Below are positions 27,535 to 35,884 of a stretch of 64,000 nucleotides of DNA, in pieces (the first letter of the stretch is position 1; each line of letters opens with the position of its first letter). The translations under genes and the position numbers were made by a program. The notes beneath the pieces were generated by a model. It ran no database searches. It had not been told where the DNA came from and saw only the letters and a program-made list of their open reading frames with translations. Origin of the DNA: Peptoniphilus catoniae (GTDB lineage: Bacteria > Bacillota > Clostridia > Tissierellales > Peptoniphilaceae); contig NZ_LR588414.1 in assembly GCF_901447155.2 (NCBI RefSeq), positions 248,001-312,000 of the forward strand, read 5' to 3'.

Positions 27535-28828
27535 ATGAAAACTTTGACCACAAAAGAAGAGCTCGGACAAGTTGCCAAAGATGTTTTCTATGAAGCGGGC
27601 GATGACGAAGAAAAAGATGGACCACTGGCACTGGGACTGCATAAAAAAGGATACTTCCACGAAGTCGTAGACATGGATAAATGTCTAATCGTCCATCCAG
27701 ACTTCGACAAAGTGAGAATAAAAACTAGAGAATATTTCCAAGGAATACCATTTTACAATAGAAGAACCCACGAAGGAGTCCTAAGACATCTAGCCATAAG
27801 ACGCACCGCATCGGGGGGAAATGCTTATCAACCTAGTCACATCGTCCCAAGAAGAAATAGACACAGAAAACTATGTAAAAGCTATGCTAGAATTGGACCT
27901 CGAAAGCGAAATCAAAGGAATCCTCCACACCATAAACGACAGGATGTCTGATGCAGTAGTAAAAGACGAACTCCACATCCTCTACGGAAGAGACTACGTA
28001 GTAGAAAAATTAATAGACATGGAATTTAAAATCGGACCATTTTCATTTTTCCAAACCAACACCTACTCAGCAGAAGTACTGTATACAGAAGCAGAAAAAA
28101 TCTTAAAAGACAAAGGCGACTACCTCTTGGACCTATTTTGCGGCACAGGAACCATCACATCCATCCTCGGCAAAAATAGAAAAGAAGCCCTAGGAGTAGA
28201 AATCGTAGAAGAAGCAGTGGACTCAGCAAGAGAAAACGTAGAACTAAACGGACTAAAAAATATAAAATTCATCTCAGGAGACGTCTACGAAGTAGTAAAA
28301 GAATTGGAAAATAAATACGACATCATCGTAGTAGACCCACCAAGAGCAGGAATAGGGAGAAAAGCAATCGAAAAAATCATAGAATTCGGCGTAGAAAATA
28401 TCCTCTACATCTCCTGTAACCCAGTGACATTTGTAGAAGATATCAAAACATTTAGAGAATGTGGATATAGGGAAAGATCAGTCCACGGCGTCGACCAATT
28501 CCCAAGGACAAACCATGTCGAGACGGTAGCACTTTTGTCCAAACTCGATGTCGATAAGTATATAGACGTTGAAATTGAGCTGGATGAGCTGGATTTGACA
28601 AGTGCTGAAAGTAAGGCAACATATGCTCAGATCAAAGAATATGTTTGGAATAAATTTGAATTAAAAGTTTCGACATTATATATTGCACAGATAAAAAAGA
28701 AATGTGGAATAGAATTACGAGAACATTACAACAAGTCTAAAAAGGAGAAACAAATTATTCCACAGTGTACACCTGAAAAAGAAGAAGCCATCATGGATGC
28801 CTTGAGACACTTCAAAATGATTGAATAG
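27535..28828 (+). pseudogene. RlmD-like rRNA methyltransferase, chimeric start and frameshift
   Basis: From about residue 20 this is an RlmD/RumA methyltransferase lacking the TRAM and iron-sulphur region: KDGPLALGLHK, FSFFQTNTYSAE, DLFCGTGTITS, DPPRAGIG and ISCNPV, with a C-terminal extension (about 85 residues, beginning DVEIELDELDL) found in mobile-element homologues. Two defects: a one-base insertion in a six-G run at about 27811-27816 shifts the frame (deleting one G restores RTASGEMLINLV), and the first 19 codons, containing LTTKEELG and VFYE, match the start of the transglutaminase-like gene at 60146 rather than any RlmD. Probably a non-functional recombinant gene, though a sequencing error in the homopolymer is possible. 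Confidence 0.8.
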
Positions 28829-28847
28829 AAAGGAAGACTGCCTATGA

Positions 28848-28919
28848 CTCTTAGCATTTAAGACATTCATGCTCGGTATAGGAACAGCTATTATTCCTTT
28901 CTTGCAAGGTATCAATTAG
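28848..28919 (+). pseudogene. C-terminal remnant of a membrane transporter
   Basis: An open stretch of 23 codons reads LLAFKTFMLGIGTAIIPFLQG and ends in a stop. It is hydrophobic, like the last helix of a permease, with no start. It cannot be assigned further. Confidence 0.3.
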
Positions 28920-28977
28920 AAAATAGGCTCAATATAAAGATTGATAGGATCATTTTTATATTTAAAGGAGCGTTGAA

Positions 28978-29298
28978 ATGATTGATAAAAGCAACAAAAA
29001 ATTTTGGGATAAATTTGCTAAGTAGTATGCCCATTATATGAAAAAAGATAAAGAGGTTTATGATAAAGTTTGTGAATATCTTAGTCCTCATTTGAATAAA
29101 GATATGTAGGTGCTTGAACTTGCTTGTGGAGTAAGACCTTTCTTATATGATAAATTTGATGTTACAAAATATAAGAATTACAAGTTGTTGGAAGATTATG
29201 ATAATGAAAACTTGTTTGATGTGGAAGAGTATTTAAAGCAAAAAGGGAGGGCGAAGTTGACACCAAATACAAGGATATTTAGGGTATTATATATATGA
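28978..29298 (+). pseudogene. Decayed copy of SAM methyltransferase
   Basis: Starts ATG 28978 with GGAG ahead and matches the gene at 25984 closely (DKSNKKFWDKFAK, then KVCEYLSPHLNKDM, then VLELACG). Two in-frame TAG stops lie at 29023 and 29107, and after VLELACGV the sequence departs into unrelated codons ending near 29298. It is clearly a dead duplicate. Confidence 0.8.
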
Positions 29299-29326
29299 TA
29301 TAAATTAAGAAAGAGGAGAAAAAACA

Positions 29327-29635
29327 TTGGTTGATTATTTATTCAATTCATCTGGAGAATGGATCTGTTTCAAAGTTAATAAATTTATTTGGGACAAAAA
29401 TGGAAAATTGATAGGATGGCTTCCGTGGGGAGATAATGAAGTTGTTACAATGAAAGGAGATTATTTAGGGACTATTGTAGATAAGGATAGAATTTATTAT
29501 TTTACAAATCATCCTTATAGAGGCTATCCAGGTTATCCAGGTTATCCGGGTTATCCAGGCTATCCAGGTTATCCAGGATTTGCTGGATATAAGCCTTTAC
29601 CATCGGGTGCAAAAGATATAGTTATAAAAAAATAA
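29327..29635 (+). CDS. 4-fold beta flower domain protein with GYP repeats
   Basis: 102 residues starting at TTG 29327, with GAGGAG eight bases upstream. The first 65 residues hold repeated strand motifs (LFNSSGEWICFKVNK, WDKNGKLIGWLPW, DYLGTIVDKDRIYYF), as in 4-fold beta flower proteins, a small all-beta family. Then come six Gly-Tyr-Pro triplets and a short tail (KPLPSGAKDIVIKK). Function unknown; such proteins are often found in mobile or defence contexts. No signal peptide. Confidence 0.7.
   Translation: MVDYLFNSSGEWICFKVNKFIWDKNGKLIGWLPWGDNEVVTMKGDYLGTIVDKDRIYYFTNHPYRGYPGYPGYPGYPGYPGYPGFAGYKPLPSGAKDIVIKK
29522..29575 (+). repeat. Six tandem 9-bp units encoding GYP
   Basis: Unit GGTTATCCA with small third-base changes, repeated six times without interruption inside the beta-flower gene. 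Such a tract can vary in copy number by slippage. Confidence 0.85.
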
Positions 29636-29721
29636 AAGGATTTGTTTATTTGAAATTGAGAAAGCAGTAAGTCTAATATGATTTGCTGCTTTTTATATCC
29701 AACAATTTGAAGGAGGTAAAA

Positions 29722-29781
29722 ATGGTAAGGATAAGAAGTCCTACTTTAAACAATTTAATGTATAAGATATTTAGCGATTGA
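29722..29781 (+). CDS. Possible 19-residue leader peptide
   Basis: ATG 29722 has a strong AGGAGG site six bases upstream and encodes 19 residues (MVRIRSPTLNNLMYKIFSD). Its stop lies inside the terminator hairpin at 29774. A short peptide ending in a terminator just before the next gene suggests translational attenuation, but this rests only on layout. Confidence 0.4.
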   Translation: MVRIRSPTLNNLMYKIFSD

Positions 29782-29804
29782 AATATAAGTTCAGTCGCTT
29801 TTTT
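29774..29804 (+). terminator. Terminator/attenuator before ssb-like gene
   Basis: Stem GCGATTGAA / TTCAGTCGC with one mismatch and seven-base loop, then six T. A similar hairpin lies at 32495. Confidence 0.75.
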
Positions 29805-29837
29805 AATTGAAATTTTTAGATTAAGGAGAAGAAATTA

Positions 29838-30149
29838 ATGGATAGAAAAATGATAAATATTAATGCAAATTTAGTTAAGGAATCTGAATTTTCAGAATTT
29901 GAAAAAGATGGAGAAAGTGTTCAAGTAGCAAATTTTGCTCTTGTAAAAAAATATGGAAAGGGCAAAGAATATACAAATTGCTCAGTATATGGAGAAAAGG
30001 TAGAAATTGTAAAAGAATTTGGAAAAGGAGATCTAATCCATGTCTTTGGATATTTCAAAGAAAATAAAAAAGGAGATAAGGTCTACAAGAACTTTATTGT
30101 TAAATCACTAAACAAAATAGAAAATAAGAAAGAAAACGAGGAGGAATAA
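29838..30149 (+). CDS. Single-stranded DNA-binding protein-like (mobile element)
   Basis: 103 residues with an OB-fold layout: ININANLVKESEF, VANFALVKKYGKGKEYTNCSVYG, FGKGDLIHVFGYFKENK. Shorter than chromosomal SSB (about 150) and lacking the acidic DDDIPF-type tail, though the last residues are acidic. Such small SSBs are common in conjugative elements, protecting transferred single strands. AAGGAG lies ahead of the start and the Maff2 gene follows after one base. Confidence 0.75.
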   Translation: MDRKMININANLVKESEFSEFEKDGESVQVANFALVKKYGKGKEYTNCSVYGEKVEIVKEFGKGDLIHVFGYFKENKKGDKVYKNFIVKSLNKIENKKENEEE

Positions 30150-30150
30150 T

Positions 30151-30309
30151 ATGGAATTTTTTACAGCTGGAGTTGGAGTTTTAAAGACACTTGTAACTGC
30201 AATTGGTGCAGGTTTAGGAGCATGGGGAGTTATTAACTTGATGGAAGGTTATGGTAATGATAACCCTGGTGCTAAATCTCAAGGTATTAAGCAATTTATG
30301 GCAAAATAG
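30151..30309 (+). CDS. Maff2 family mobile-element protein
   Basis: 52-residue membrane protein (MEFFTAGVGVLKTLVTAIGA...) with one long helix and a GAWGVINLMEGYG centre, the hallmark of the Maff2 family, a component of Tn1549-like conjugation modules. GAGGA lies just upstream of the ATG. In complete elements Maff2 precedes TrbL/VirB6 and other transfer genes; none follows here, so it is a remnant of a larger module. Confidence 0.8.
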   Translation: MEFFTAGVGVLKTLVTAIGAGLGAWGVINLMEGYGNDNPGAKSQGIKQFMAK

Positions 30310-30426
30310 GGACGGAATAACACAACAAATTCTCTAAAACAAAACATTAAATCAATGTAAGATTGAATGAAATCAATATTCATGCTATAATTGAATAAAT
30401 TTAATGAAGAGAAAAAGAGGGATATT

Positions 30427-30645
30427 ATGGCACTTAACTATAAACCATTATGGATACAGTTAGCGAAAAAAGGATTAAAGAAAACAGATGTAATAGCTAT
30501 GGCAGGACTAACAACAAATGTTATGGCACAAATGGGCAAGGATAAACCAATTACATTTAAGAATTTAGAAAGAATATGTAAGGCTCTATCTTGCACTCCT
30601 AATGATATTATTAGTTTTGAAGATGAATTTGAAAAAGAGATTTAA
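30427..30645 (+). CDS. Small helix-turn-helix regulator (YozG/XRE type)
   Basis: 72 residues from ATG 30427, which is preferred over the longer frame because AGAGGG lies ahead and the N-terminus (NYKPLWIQLAKKGLKKTD) aligns with the family. The helix-turn-helix is IAMAGLTTNVMAQMGKDK. It belongs to the same small family as those at 42942, 57715 and 61156. Likely an autoregulator of a mobile or defence module. Confidence 0.8.
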   Translation: MALNYKPLWIQLAKKGLKKTDVIAMAGLTTNVMAQMGKDKPITFKNLERICKALSCTPNDIISFEDEFEKEI

Positions 30646-31071
30646 ATTCTTATAGTTCTTTACACTTGATTTACAAGGGATCAAAGAAAATCTTAATAAG
30701 GGTTTCTAAAATTTTATTGAAATAATGTATAATTTGTGATAGCTTATTTACAATTTTAGAATTGTAATCTTTATATAGGGTGTTTTTATATCTTGTCAAT
30801 GATTTTGTAAATATCTTTTAGATTGGAATCCAAAGTTTTGTGAGTAATTTATTTGAGAATTTACAAAACTTCTTAATACATGACCTGTATGTGTATAATG
30901 ACATTGACAAGAAGACATCTGTGATTATAGATTTTAAATAACTATATAAATTGTAAAAAAGTATAGCACTAATACTAGCAAGAAAATTTATACGAATTTA
31001 GTTGACACAACTAAGAAAAATTGCTCCCATTTACGAAATGGTTTATACTTCAAGAGAGGAGGTGAACTAAA
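30646..31071. other. Non-coding region, possible promoter
   Basis: No ORF is convincing. A TTGACA at 30904 with TATAGA 16 bases downstream could be a promoter reading right. Otherwise AT-rich sequence without clear repeats. Confidence 0.35.
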
Positions 31072-31074
31072 TTG

Positions 31075-31569
31075 ATGAAAACACTTGGTATGTTAACAAT
31101 CATCTGCTTAACAGCATCAATTATGATGGTGAATTTTATACTTATTATACCGAAATTTGGCTCGAAGCATTTCGGTGCACCCGATGATATCAAAGCTATG
31201 ATGAGTAAGTTGCCAGATAAACCGATTTGGGTCAATATATTCGGCGGACTTATCATGGTACTTGGATTGCTAACCATTGCAGCCGTCCTAGTCTGGGCAA
31301 TTGTTGATACAGTAAAATTTAGTTTAACTTTTCAGCAAGCCTTTGTTAGATTTTTAATACTATTTGAAGGATATAAGCTTTTTGATATTATCTTTTTTGA
31401 TTATCTCATGCTTACCAAGTTAAAATTGCCGACTAAAGTTTACCCAGAGACGGTTGGTGCTAAGGGGTATGATAATTTTGGATTTAATGCGAAAAGTCAG
31501 GTTGCAAAAATTATAATCTTCTTTTTCGTGAGCCTAATTTTGGCATATTTACTGACCGTTTTGGTTTAA
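31075..31569 (+). CDS. Four-helix membrane protein, unknown
   Basis: 164 residues from ATG 31075 with a near-perfect GAGGAGGTGA site upstream. Hydrophobic helices lie at about 3-25, 55-80, 85-110 and 140-163, with a conserved-looking loop (PKFGSKHFGAPDDIK) after the first. Not a family I can name with confidence. Base composition is less AT-rich than its neighbours. It stands alone between the HTH gene and an AraC remnant, so the function is open. Confidence 0.6.
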   Translation: MKTLGMLTIICLTASIMMVNFILIIPKFGSKHFGAPDDIKAMMSKLPDKPIWVNIFGGLIMVLGLLTIAAVLVWAIVDTVKFSLTFQQAFVRFLILFEGYKLFDIIFFDYLMLTKLKLPTKVYPETVGAKGYDNFGFNAKSQVAKIIIFFFVSLILAYLLTVLV

Positions 31570-31829
31570 CTAAAAATTCATAACTTGTAATGTTCAATTC
31601 AACTTCTTGGCTATTTATTTTAAGGGTCTGTAGCTTAAAAAGAACCAATTATCAGAAATAGATAGAAGCCATGAACAGTTGTATGAAGATGGGTTAGAGT
31701 GAAATATAAACGAAAGAAACTTCAATCTAATGAATGTGAGCATATCTTAAAAACAAGACAAGAACCATTCCTATACAAATATCTATACATGCAAATTCAT
31801 ATAAGATAAAGGCGTATAAAAAAATTAGT
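31570..31829. other. Non-coding region
   Basis: Contains only a 37-codon GTG-started frame at 31699 without RBS and no clear motif. I see no supported gene. Confidence 0.3.
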
Positions 31830-32339
31830 TTAATCACTGCAATCACAATTTAAATTGTGGTGGTCGCAAGTCAAATTACGAACTTCACTAGGAAGTTTTC
31901 CCTTGTATCTTTTGTAATAAATGGAAAATTTGCTATGGGATGAGTATCCAACAGATTGAGCTATTTCTTTTATAGGAAGTTTGGTATTTAAGAGCAGAGT
32001 CTCAGCCACATTCATTCTTTTTCTTTGAGTATATTCTGTAATGCTTTGACCATATTTTTCTTTGAATAGATTTTTTAATTTAGTCCCGCTCATTGTAGAT
32101 ATTTTTTCAAGAGTTTCTTGGTTTACATTCATGGCGAAATGATCATCTAAGAATCTGGCTACATCTTCAAGTGCTTTATTATCATCAGATTCAATTTTAT
32201 ATTTTTTCCTATTTAAGTAGGTATCTATTACTATACTTACCCATTCATTTGCTTTGGCTTTAAAGAAAAAATCACTGAAATGGGCTTTAAAATTGAGTGG
32301 GGCTCTAATAATATAAATAAAAATGGCAGAAGAATTTAT
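31830..32339 (-). pseudogene. AraC family regulator, 5' truncated
   Basis: The last 100 residues are an AraC DNA-binding domain with both helix-turn-helix motifs (MSGTKLKNLFKEKYGQSI and IKEIAQSVGYSSHSKFSIYYKR). The open frame continues upstream without a start codon to a stop at 32340 and encodes typical linker/dimer-domain residues (EWVSIVIDTYL, KALEDVARFLDDHF). The N-terminal sensor half is missing, so this is a truncated gene; a short product from ATG 32132 could still bind DNA. Confidence 0.75.
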
Positions 32340-32494
32340 CTACTAATAGCCTACATCTTTTATCTTTGTGAGAAAAATATGATAAAAAAGATAAACAAAA
32401 AGTTATAACATTCCAGATTGGGATTACATGGAAAGAAATATAGAAAACATAAAATTAAAATGGAATATAGCAAATTATAATATTTAAAACGAAA

Positions 32495-32526
32495 ACGATT
32501 AGAAATAAAAATCTAGTCGTTTTTTT
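32495..32526 (+). terminator. Terminator before DUF3847 gene
   Basis: Stem ACGATTAGA / TCTAGTCGT followed by seven T. Confidence 0.8.
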
Positions 32527-32547
32527 ATTACAAGAAAGGATATAAGT

Positions 32548-32838
32548 ATGAAAAAATTAGAACAAATAAGACAAGAGTCAAAAGAAATAAAAGATAAAAT
32601 TGATGATACAGAGGAAAGATTAAGGCAACTAAAAAATCAAGAAAAGAAGATATTAAAACAAGACATAGAAAAAAGAAGAAAAGAAAGAACTCATAGGCTA
32701 ATAACAAGAGGAGCAATTTTAGAAAGCCTTATAGAAAATGCAGAAGAACTAACAGATGAAGAAATAAAAATCCTACTAGAAGAAGCAACAAAGACAAAAG
32801 AATTTAAAGAAACACTAAAAATAATGAGAGAAAATTAA
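32548..32838 (+). CDS. DUF3847 mobilisation accessory protein
   Basis: 96-residue coiled-coil protein; the N-terminal LEQIRQESKEIKDKIDDTEERLRQLKNQ is heptad-patterned and KRRKERTHRLITRGAILESL is the DUF3847 signature. These proteins stand just upstream of MobA/MobL relaxases in integrative elements and probably assist the relaxosome. The gene is followed by a hairpin-rich region and then the relaxase, as expected. Confidence 0.82.
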   Translation: MKKLEQIRQESKEIKDKIDDTEERLRQLKNQEKKILKQDIEKRRKERTHRLITRGAILESLIENAEELTDEEIKILLEEATKTKEFKETLKIMREN

Positions 32839-32859
32839 GAAAAATAAAATAACCAAATC

Positions 32860-33090
32860 TCCCTTAGATTTCTAAGGGCGCAATTATACACCCTAAAGGG
32901 TGCTTGCGTCCTGCGGAGCCAAACCCTTGCAGAGACCAATAACCATTCGCTTTTTAAAAGTCAAGGGTAAATAAACTCGCTAACGCTCGCCCTTGACTTT
33001 TAAAATTTGAAATGAAAGTAACAATTAAGCCGACTAACTGCCTGTACCCGTAAGGGTGAAACAACAAAAATTAATTCAGTAGTCGGCTTT
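32860..33090 (+). other. Candidate origin of transfer (oriT)
   Basis: Non-coding, hairpin-dense and less AT-rich: CCCTTAGA/TCTAAGGG near 32870-32887, CACCCT/AGGGTG near 32889, a long AAAAGTCAAGGG/CCCTTGACTTTT pair at about 32956-33003, and a GCCGACTA/TAGTCGGC stem ending in T at 33031-33090. It sits between DUF3847 and the relaxase, the usual site of oriT. The nick site is not identified. Confidence 0.5.
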
Positions 33091-33190
33091 TTTTAATTCT
33101 ATCATTTCAAAACGCTCATTCACAAAGAGGATATAAAAAATCTATTAAGCCTCCACCTAAAACAACAAAAAAAGAAAGGAAGTGATAAAA

Positions 33191-34825
33191 ATGGCAGACA
33201 GTCTTCATTTTTCAGTAAACATAATATCAAGAGGAAAAGGAAAAAGTGCAGTAGCAAGTGCAGCATATATAAGTGGAGAAAAAATAAAAAATGAATGGGA
33301 CGGAGTAACCCATGACTATACAAAAAAACAAGGAGTAATAAGCAAAGAAATATATTTACCAGATCACGCACCAGAAGAATATAAAGACCGAAAAACCTTG
33401 TGGAACTCGGTAGAACTATTTGAGAAAAACTCTAATGCCCAACTTGCAAGAAACTTTATCATATCTTTACCAAAAGAATTAAGCATAGAAGAAAATAAAA
33501 AGATGATAGAAGAATATATTCAAAACAATTTTGTAAAAGAGGGAATGATAGTAGACCTAGCAATTCATGATGAAAGTAAAGAGGGAAATCAAAACATTCA
33601 CGCTCATATAATGACCATAGTAAGACCAATAAATGAAGATGGAACATGGGGGCAAAAAAGTAAAAAAGAATATATCCTAGATGAAAAAGGAGAAAAAGTA
33701 TTAAACAAAAATGGAAAACCAAAGACAAGAAAAGTAGAACTAACAAGCTGGAATGATAAAGGCAATGTAGAAAAATGGAGAGAAAGTTTTTCTAATCTTT
33801 GCAATGAATATCTAGCAAAGAATGATATAGAAAAAAGAGTAGACCATAGGAGTTTTAAAAGACAAGGCATAAAACAAATACCGACAATACATCTAGGAGC
33901 AAGTGCTAGTGCAATGGAAAGAAAGGGAATAAGAACTGAAAAAGGAGATATAAATCGTGAAATAAAAAAACAGAATGAACTATTAAAAAACATAGGCAAT
34001 GAAATAAAGAAAATAACATCATGGTTAGCAGGCTTCAGAGATAAGCTAAAAGAATCATACAAGGAATATAAAGATCAAAGTAAAAAGCAAATTGAAAATG
34101 AATCAGGACTCTTTAACCTCTATGAATATTTAAGCTTTTATCAAGAAATGCAAGAAAATAATAGAGCTGACTTATCATTTTATGGTAAAAGAAACAAGGC
34201 AATCTATGATCTAAAAAGATATGCAAGTGGAATAAATTATCTAAGAGAAAACAAAATAAAAACCATATCAGACCTACAAGGGCATATAAATAGCCTAAGA
34301 AGTAAAAACTCTGAAATATATAAGACCATAAAAGAAAACAGTCAAAAGATAGAAGACCTTAATAAGTGCTTAGCCTATGCAAAGACTGTAAGAAAAACAA
34401 AGGCAACCTACCAAGAATATGAAAGCAAGAAAATATTCAAAGAAAGCTTCTACAAGAATAATCAAAAGGAAATAGACCAACATATAAGGGCAAGAACCTT
34501 AATTGAAAAAATCAGTGGAAAGAAAAATTTAAGAGAAAAAGAATGGTTAGGAGAAATTAAAAGCTTAGAAGATGAAATCAGTAAATTAAATACAGAGTCA
34601 GAAAAGATAAGGGAAAGATACAAGGAAATAAATCATATTAAATATGCAGTAGAAGTAGTAAATAAAGAATATGATATTGACCTATCAATAGAAATTGACA
34701 AGGCAATCAAGAGGGGAGAGAAAGAAAGTATCATAGAAAAGATAAAAGAGTATAAGCAAGATAGTGATAAATTTAATGAAAAAAGGAAGACAATTAAAGA
34801 CTATTACAAAAATCAAGAAAGATAA
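33191..34825 (+). CDS. MobA/MobL (MobQ-type) relaxase
   Basis: Nicks oriT and pilots the strand during mobilisation. 544 residues from ATG 33191 with GGAAGTG ahead. Relaxase domain (1-230) holds SVNIISRGKGKSAVASAAYIS and the histidine triad NQNIHAHIM; the remainder (250-540) is a long charged coiled-coil region (many K/E/N). No primase or helicase domain is evident. With no type IV secretion genes in the island, transfer would depend on a helper element. Confidence 0.9.
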   Translation: MADSLHFSVNIISRGKGKSAVASAAYISGEKIKNEWDGVTHDYTKKQGVISKEIYLPDHAPEEYKDRKTLWNSVELFEKNSNAQLARNFIISLPKELSIEENKKMIEEYIQNNFVKEGMIVDLAIHDESKEGNQNIHAHIMTIVRPINEDGTWGQKSKKEYILDEKGEKVLNKNGKPKTRKVELTSWNDKGNVEKWRESFSNLCNEYLAKNDIEKRVDHRSFKRQGIKQIPTIHLGASASAMERKGIRTEKGDINREIKKQNELLKNIGNEIKKITSWLAGFRDKLKESYKEYKDQSKKQIENESGLFNLYEYLSFYQEMQENNRADLSFYGKRNKAIYDLKRYASGINYLRENKIKTISDLQGHINSLRSKNSEIYKTIKENSQKIEDLNKCLAYAKTVRKTKATYQEYESKKIFKESFYKNNQKEIDQHIRARTLIEKISGKKNLREKEWLGEIKSLEDEISKLNTESEKIRERYKEINHIKYAVEVVNKEYDIDLSIEIDKAIKRGEKESIIEKIKEYKQDSDKFNEKRKTIKDYYKNQER

Positions 34826-34898
34826 GACCTGGTAAAAATATCTTATCCAAGCTATAATATGACCAAGAAAATAAAGGCAGATCTAGGAGGTAATAGAG

Positions 34899-35072
34899 AT
34901 GAATAAAAGGCAAGAGCTAATAGATGAACTCATAAAAGCAGATCAAGATGGAACATACAAAACCTATAAAAGCACAGAAGAAATAAAAGCAATGAACAAT
35001 GAAGAAGTGCAGATATTATATTCCAACATGAAAAACTATCTATCAGACAAAAGAACACACATAAACTACTAA
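34899..35072 (+). CDS. Small hypothetical protein after relaxase
   Basis: 57 residues, acidic/basic and helical (RQELIDELIKADQDGTYKTY, NEEVQILYSNMKNYLSD). AGGAGG lies eight bases upstream of the ATG, which is strong support for translation. Small helical proteins of this kind follow relaxases in several Firmicute elements. No known domain. Confidence 0.65.
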   Translation: MNKRQELIDELIKADQDGTYKTYKSTEEIKAMNNEEVQILYSNMKNYLSDKRTHINY

Positions 35073-35119
35073 AGGTGGAAAGGTATTGTAAGCTATTTAA
35101 AAGTATAAAAGGTATAAAG
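35073..35119 (+). repeat. ~48-bp repeat, copy 1
   Basis: Starts AGGTGGAAAGG, ends around GTATAAAAGGTATAAA, directly after a stop codon. A copy with about 80% identity lies at 36634-36680, also directly after a stop. See findings. Confidence 0.6.
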
Positions 35120-35189
35120 ACCTAAGAAATATATAAAAACATCTAAAATAAGCATTCCACCACCAACAACAATAAAATAAAAACAATCA

Positions 35190-35233
35190 AAGGGAAGTAT
35201 AGAAAAATTAAAGCCTATACTTCCCTTTTTTAA
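35190..35233 (+). terminator. Terminator before pcfB-like gene
   Basis: Stem AAGGGAAGTATAG / CTATACTTCCCTT with a 12-base loop, then T-rich. Confidence 0.85.
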
Positions 35234-35254
35234 TTCAAACGAAGGAGATAAAAC

Positions 35255-35782
35255 ATGATAAACGAAGAAATAAGCAAAGAAGCTGGTCAAGCAGCACAAA
35301 CCATAATAACATACACAATAAAAGCAGCAAAAGAATCAATCAACTTAGAAAAAGAAATAAGAAAAAAGATGAATGATACTTTAGAAAAAGCAAACGGAAA
35401 CTTAAAAAGTCTTATGGGCGATGAAATGAAAATGAAAGACCTCTACAAAAGAGGACAACTAGAAAATATAAGCATAGATCAAAGCGACCTCAAAGACTTA
35501 AAAAAAGAACTAAACAAACTTGGAATAAATTTTTCAGTAATGAAAAACAAAGAAACCCAAAACTATGAAATATTCTTCCAAGTCAAAGACATAAAAGTAA
35601 TGGAATATGCCTTTAAGCAAGTCATAGCCAAAGAAAATAAAAAAGAAAAAGAAAGCATCCTAAAACAAATAAAGAAATACAAAGACCAATTCAAGAACAA
35701 GGATAAGACAAAAGAGAAAGTCAAAAGAAAAGTAAAAGATAAAGTAAAACCAAGAAAAAAAGATATGACCAGAGAAATCTAA
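35255..35782 (+). CDS. PcfB family (DUF3801) conjugation protein
   Basis: 175 residues. The N-terminal half (EISKEAGQAAQTIITYTIKAAKES..., then KMKDLYKRGQLENISIDQSDLKDLKKELNKLGINFSVM and FQVKDIKVMEYAFKQVI) is diagnostic of PcfB/DUF3801, a partner of the conjugative coupling protein; the tail is a disordered lysine-rich stretch. Normally a VirD4-like coupling protein follows; here a replisome organiser does, so the transfer module is incomplete. Confidence 0.85.
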   Translation: MINEEISKEAGQAAQTIITYTIKAAKESINLEKEIRKKMNDTLEKANGNLKSLMGDEMKMKDLYKRGQLENISIDQSDLKDLKKELNKLGINFSVMKNKETQNYEIFFQVKDIKVMEYAFKQVIAKENKKEKESILKQIKKYKDQFKNKDKTKEKVKRKVKDKVKPRKKDMTREI

Positions 35783-35884
35783 GGGAGTAACGAAAAGTTA
35801 CACCCTTAAATACCTATAATAACAAGAATTCCGAAAATCGGAAATCAAGAATTTCGATTATCGAAAATCAAGAAAGGAGCAGAT

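Noticed and set aside
31699-31812. 37-codon frame before the AraC remnant
   Set aside because: GTG start without RBS and no recognisable sequence.
33459-34062. Minus-strand ORFs inside the relaxase gene
   Set aside because: Phe/Leu-rich products are reverse complements of Lys/Glu codons; the plus-strand relaxase explains the region.
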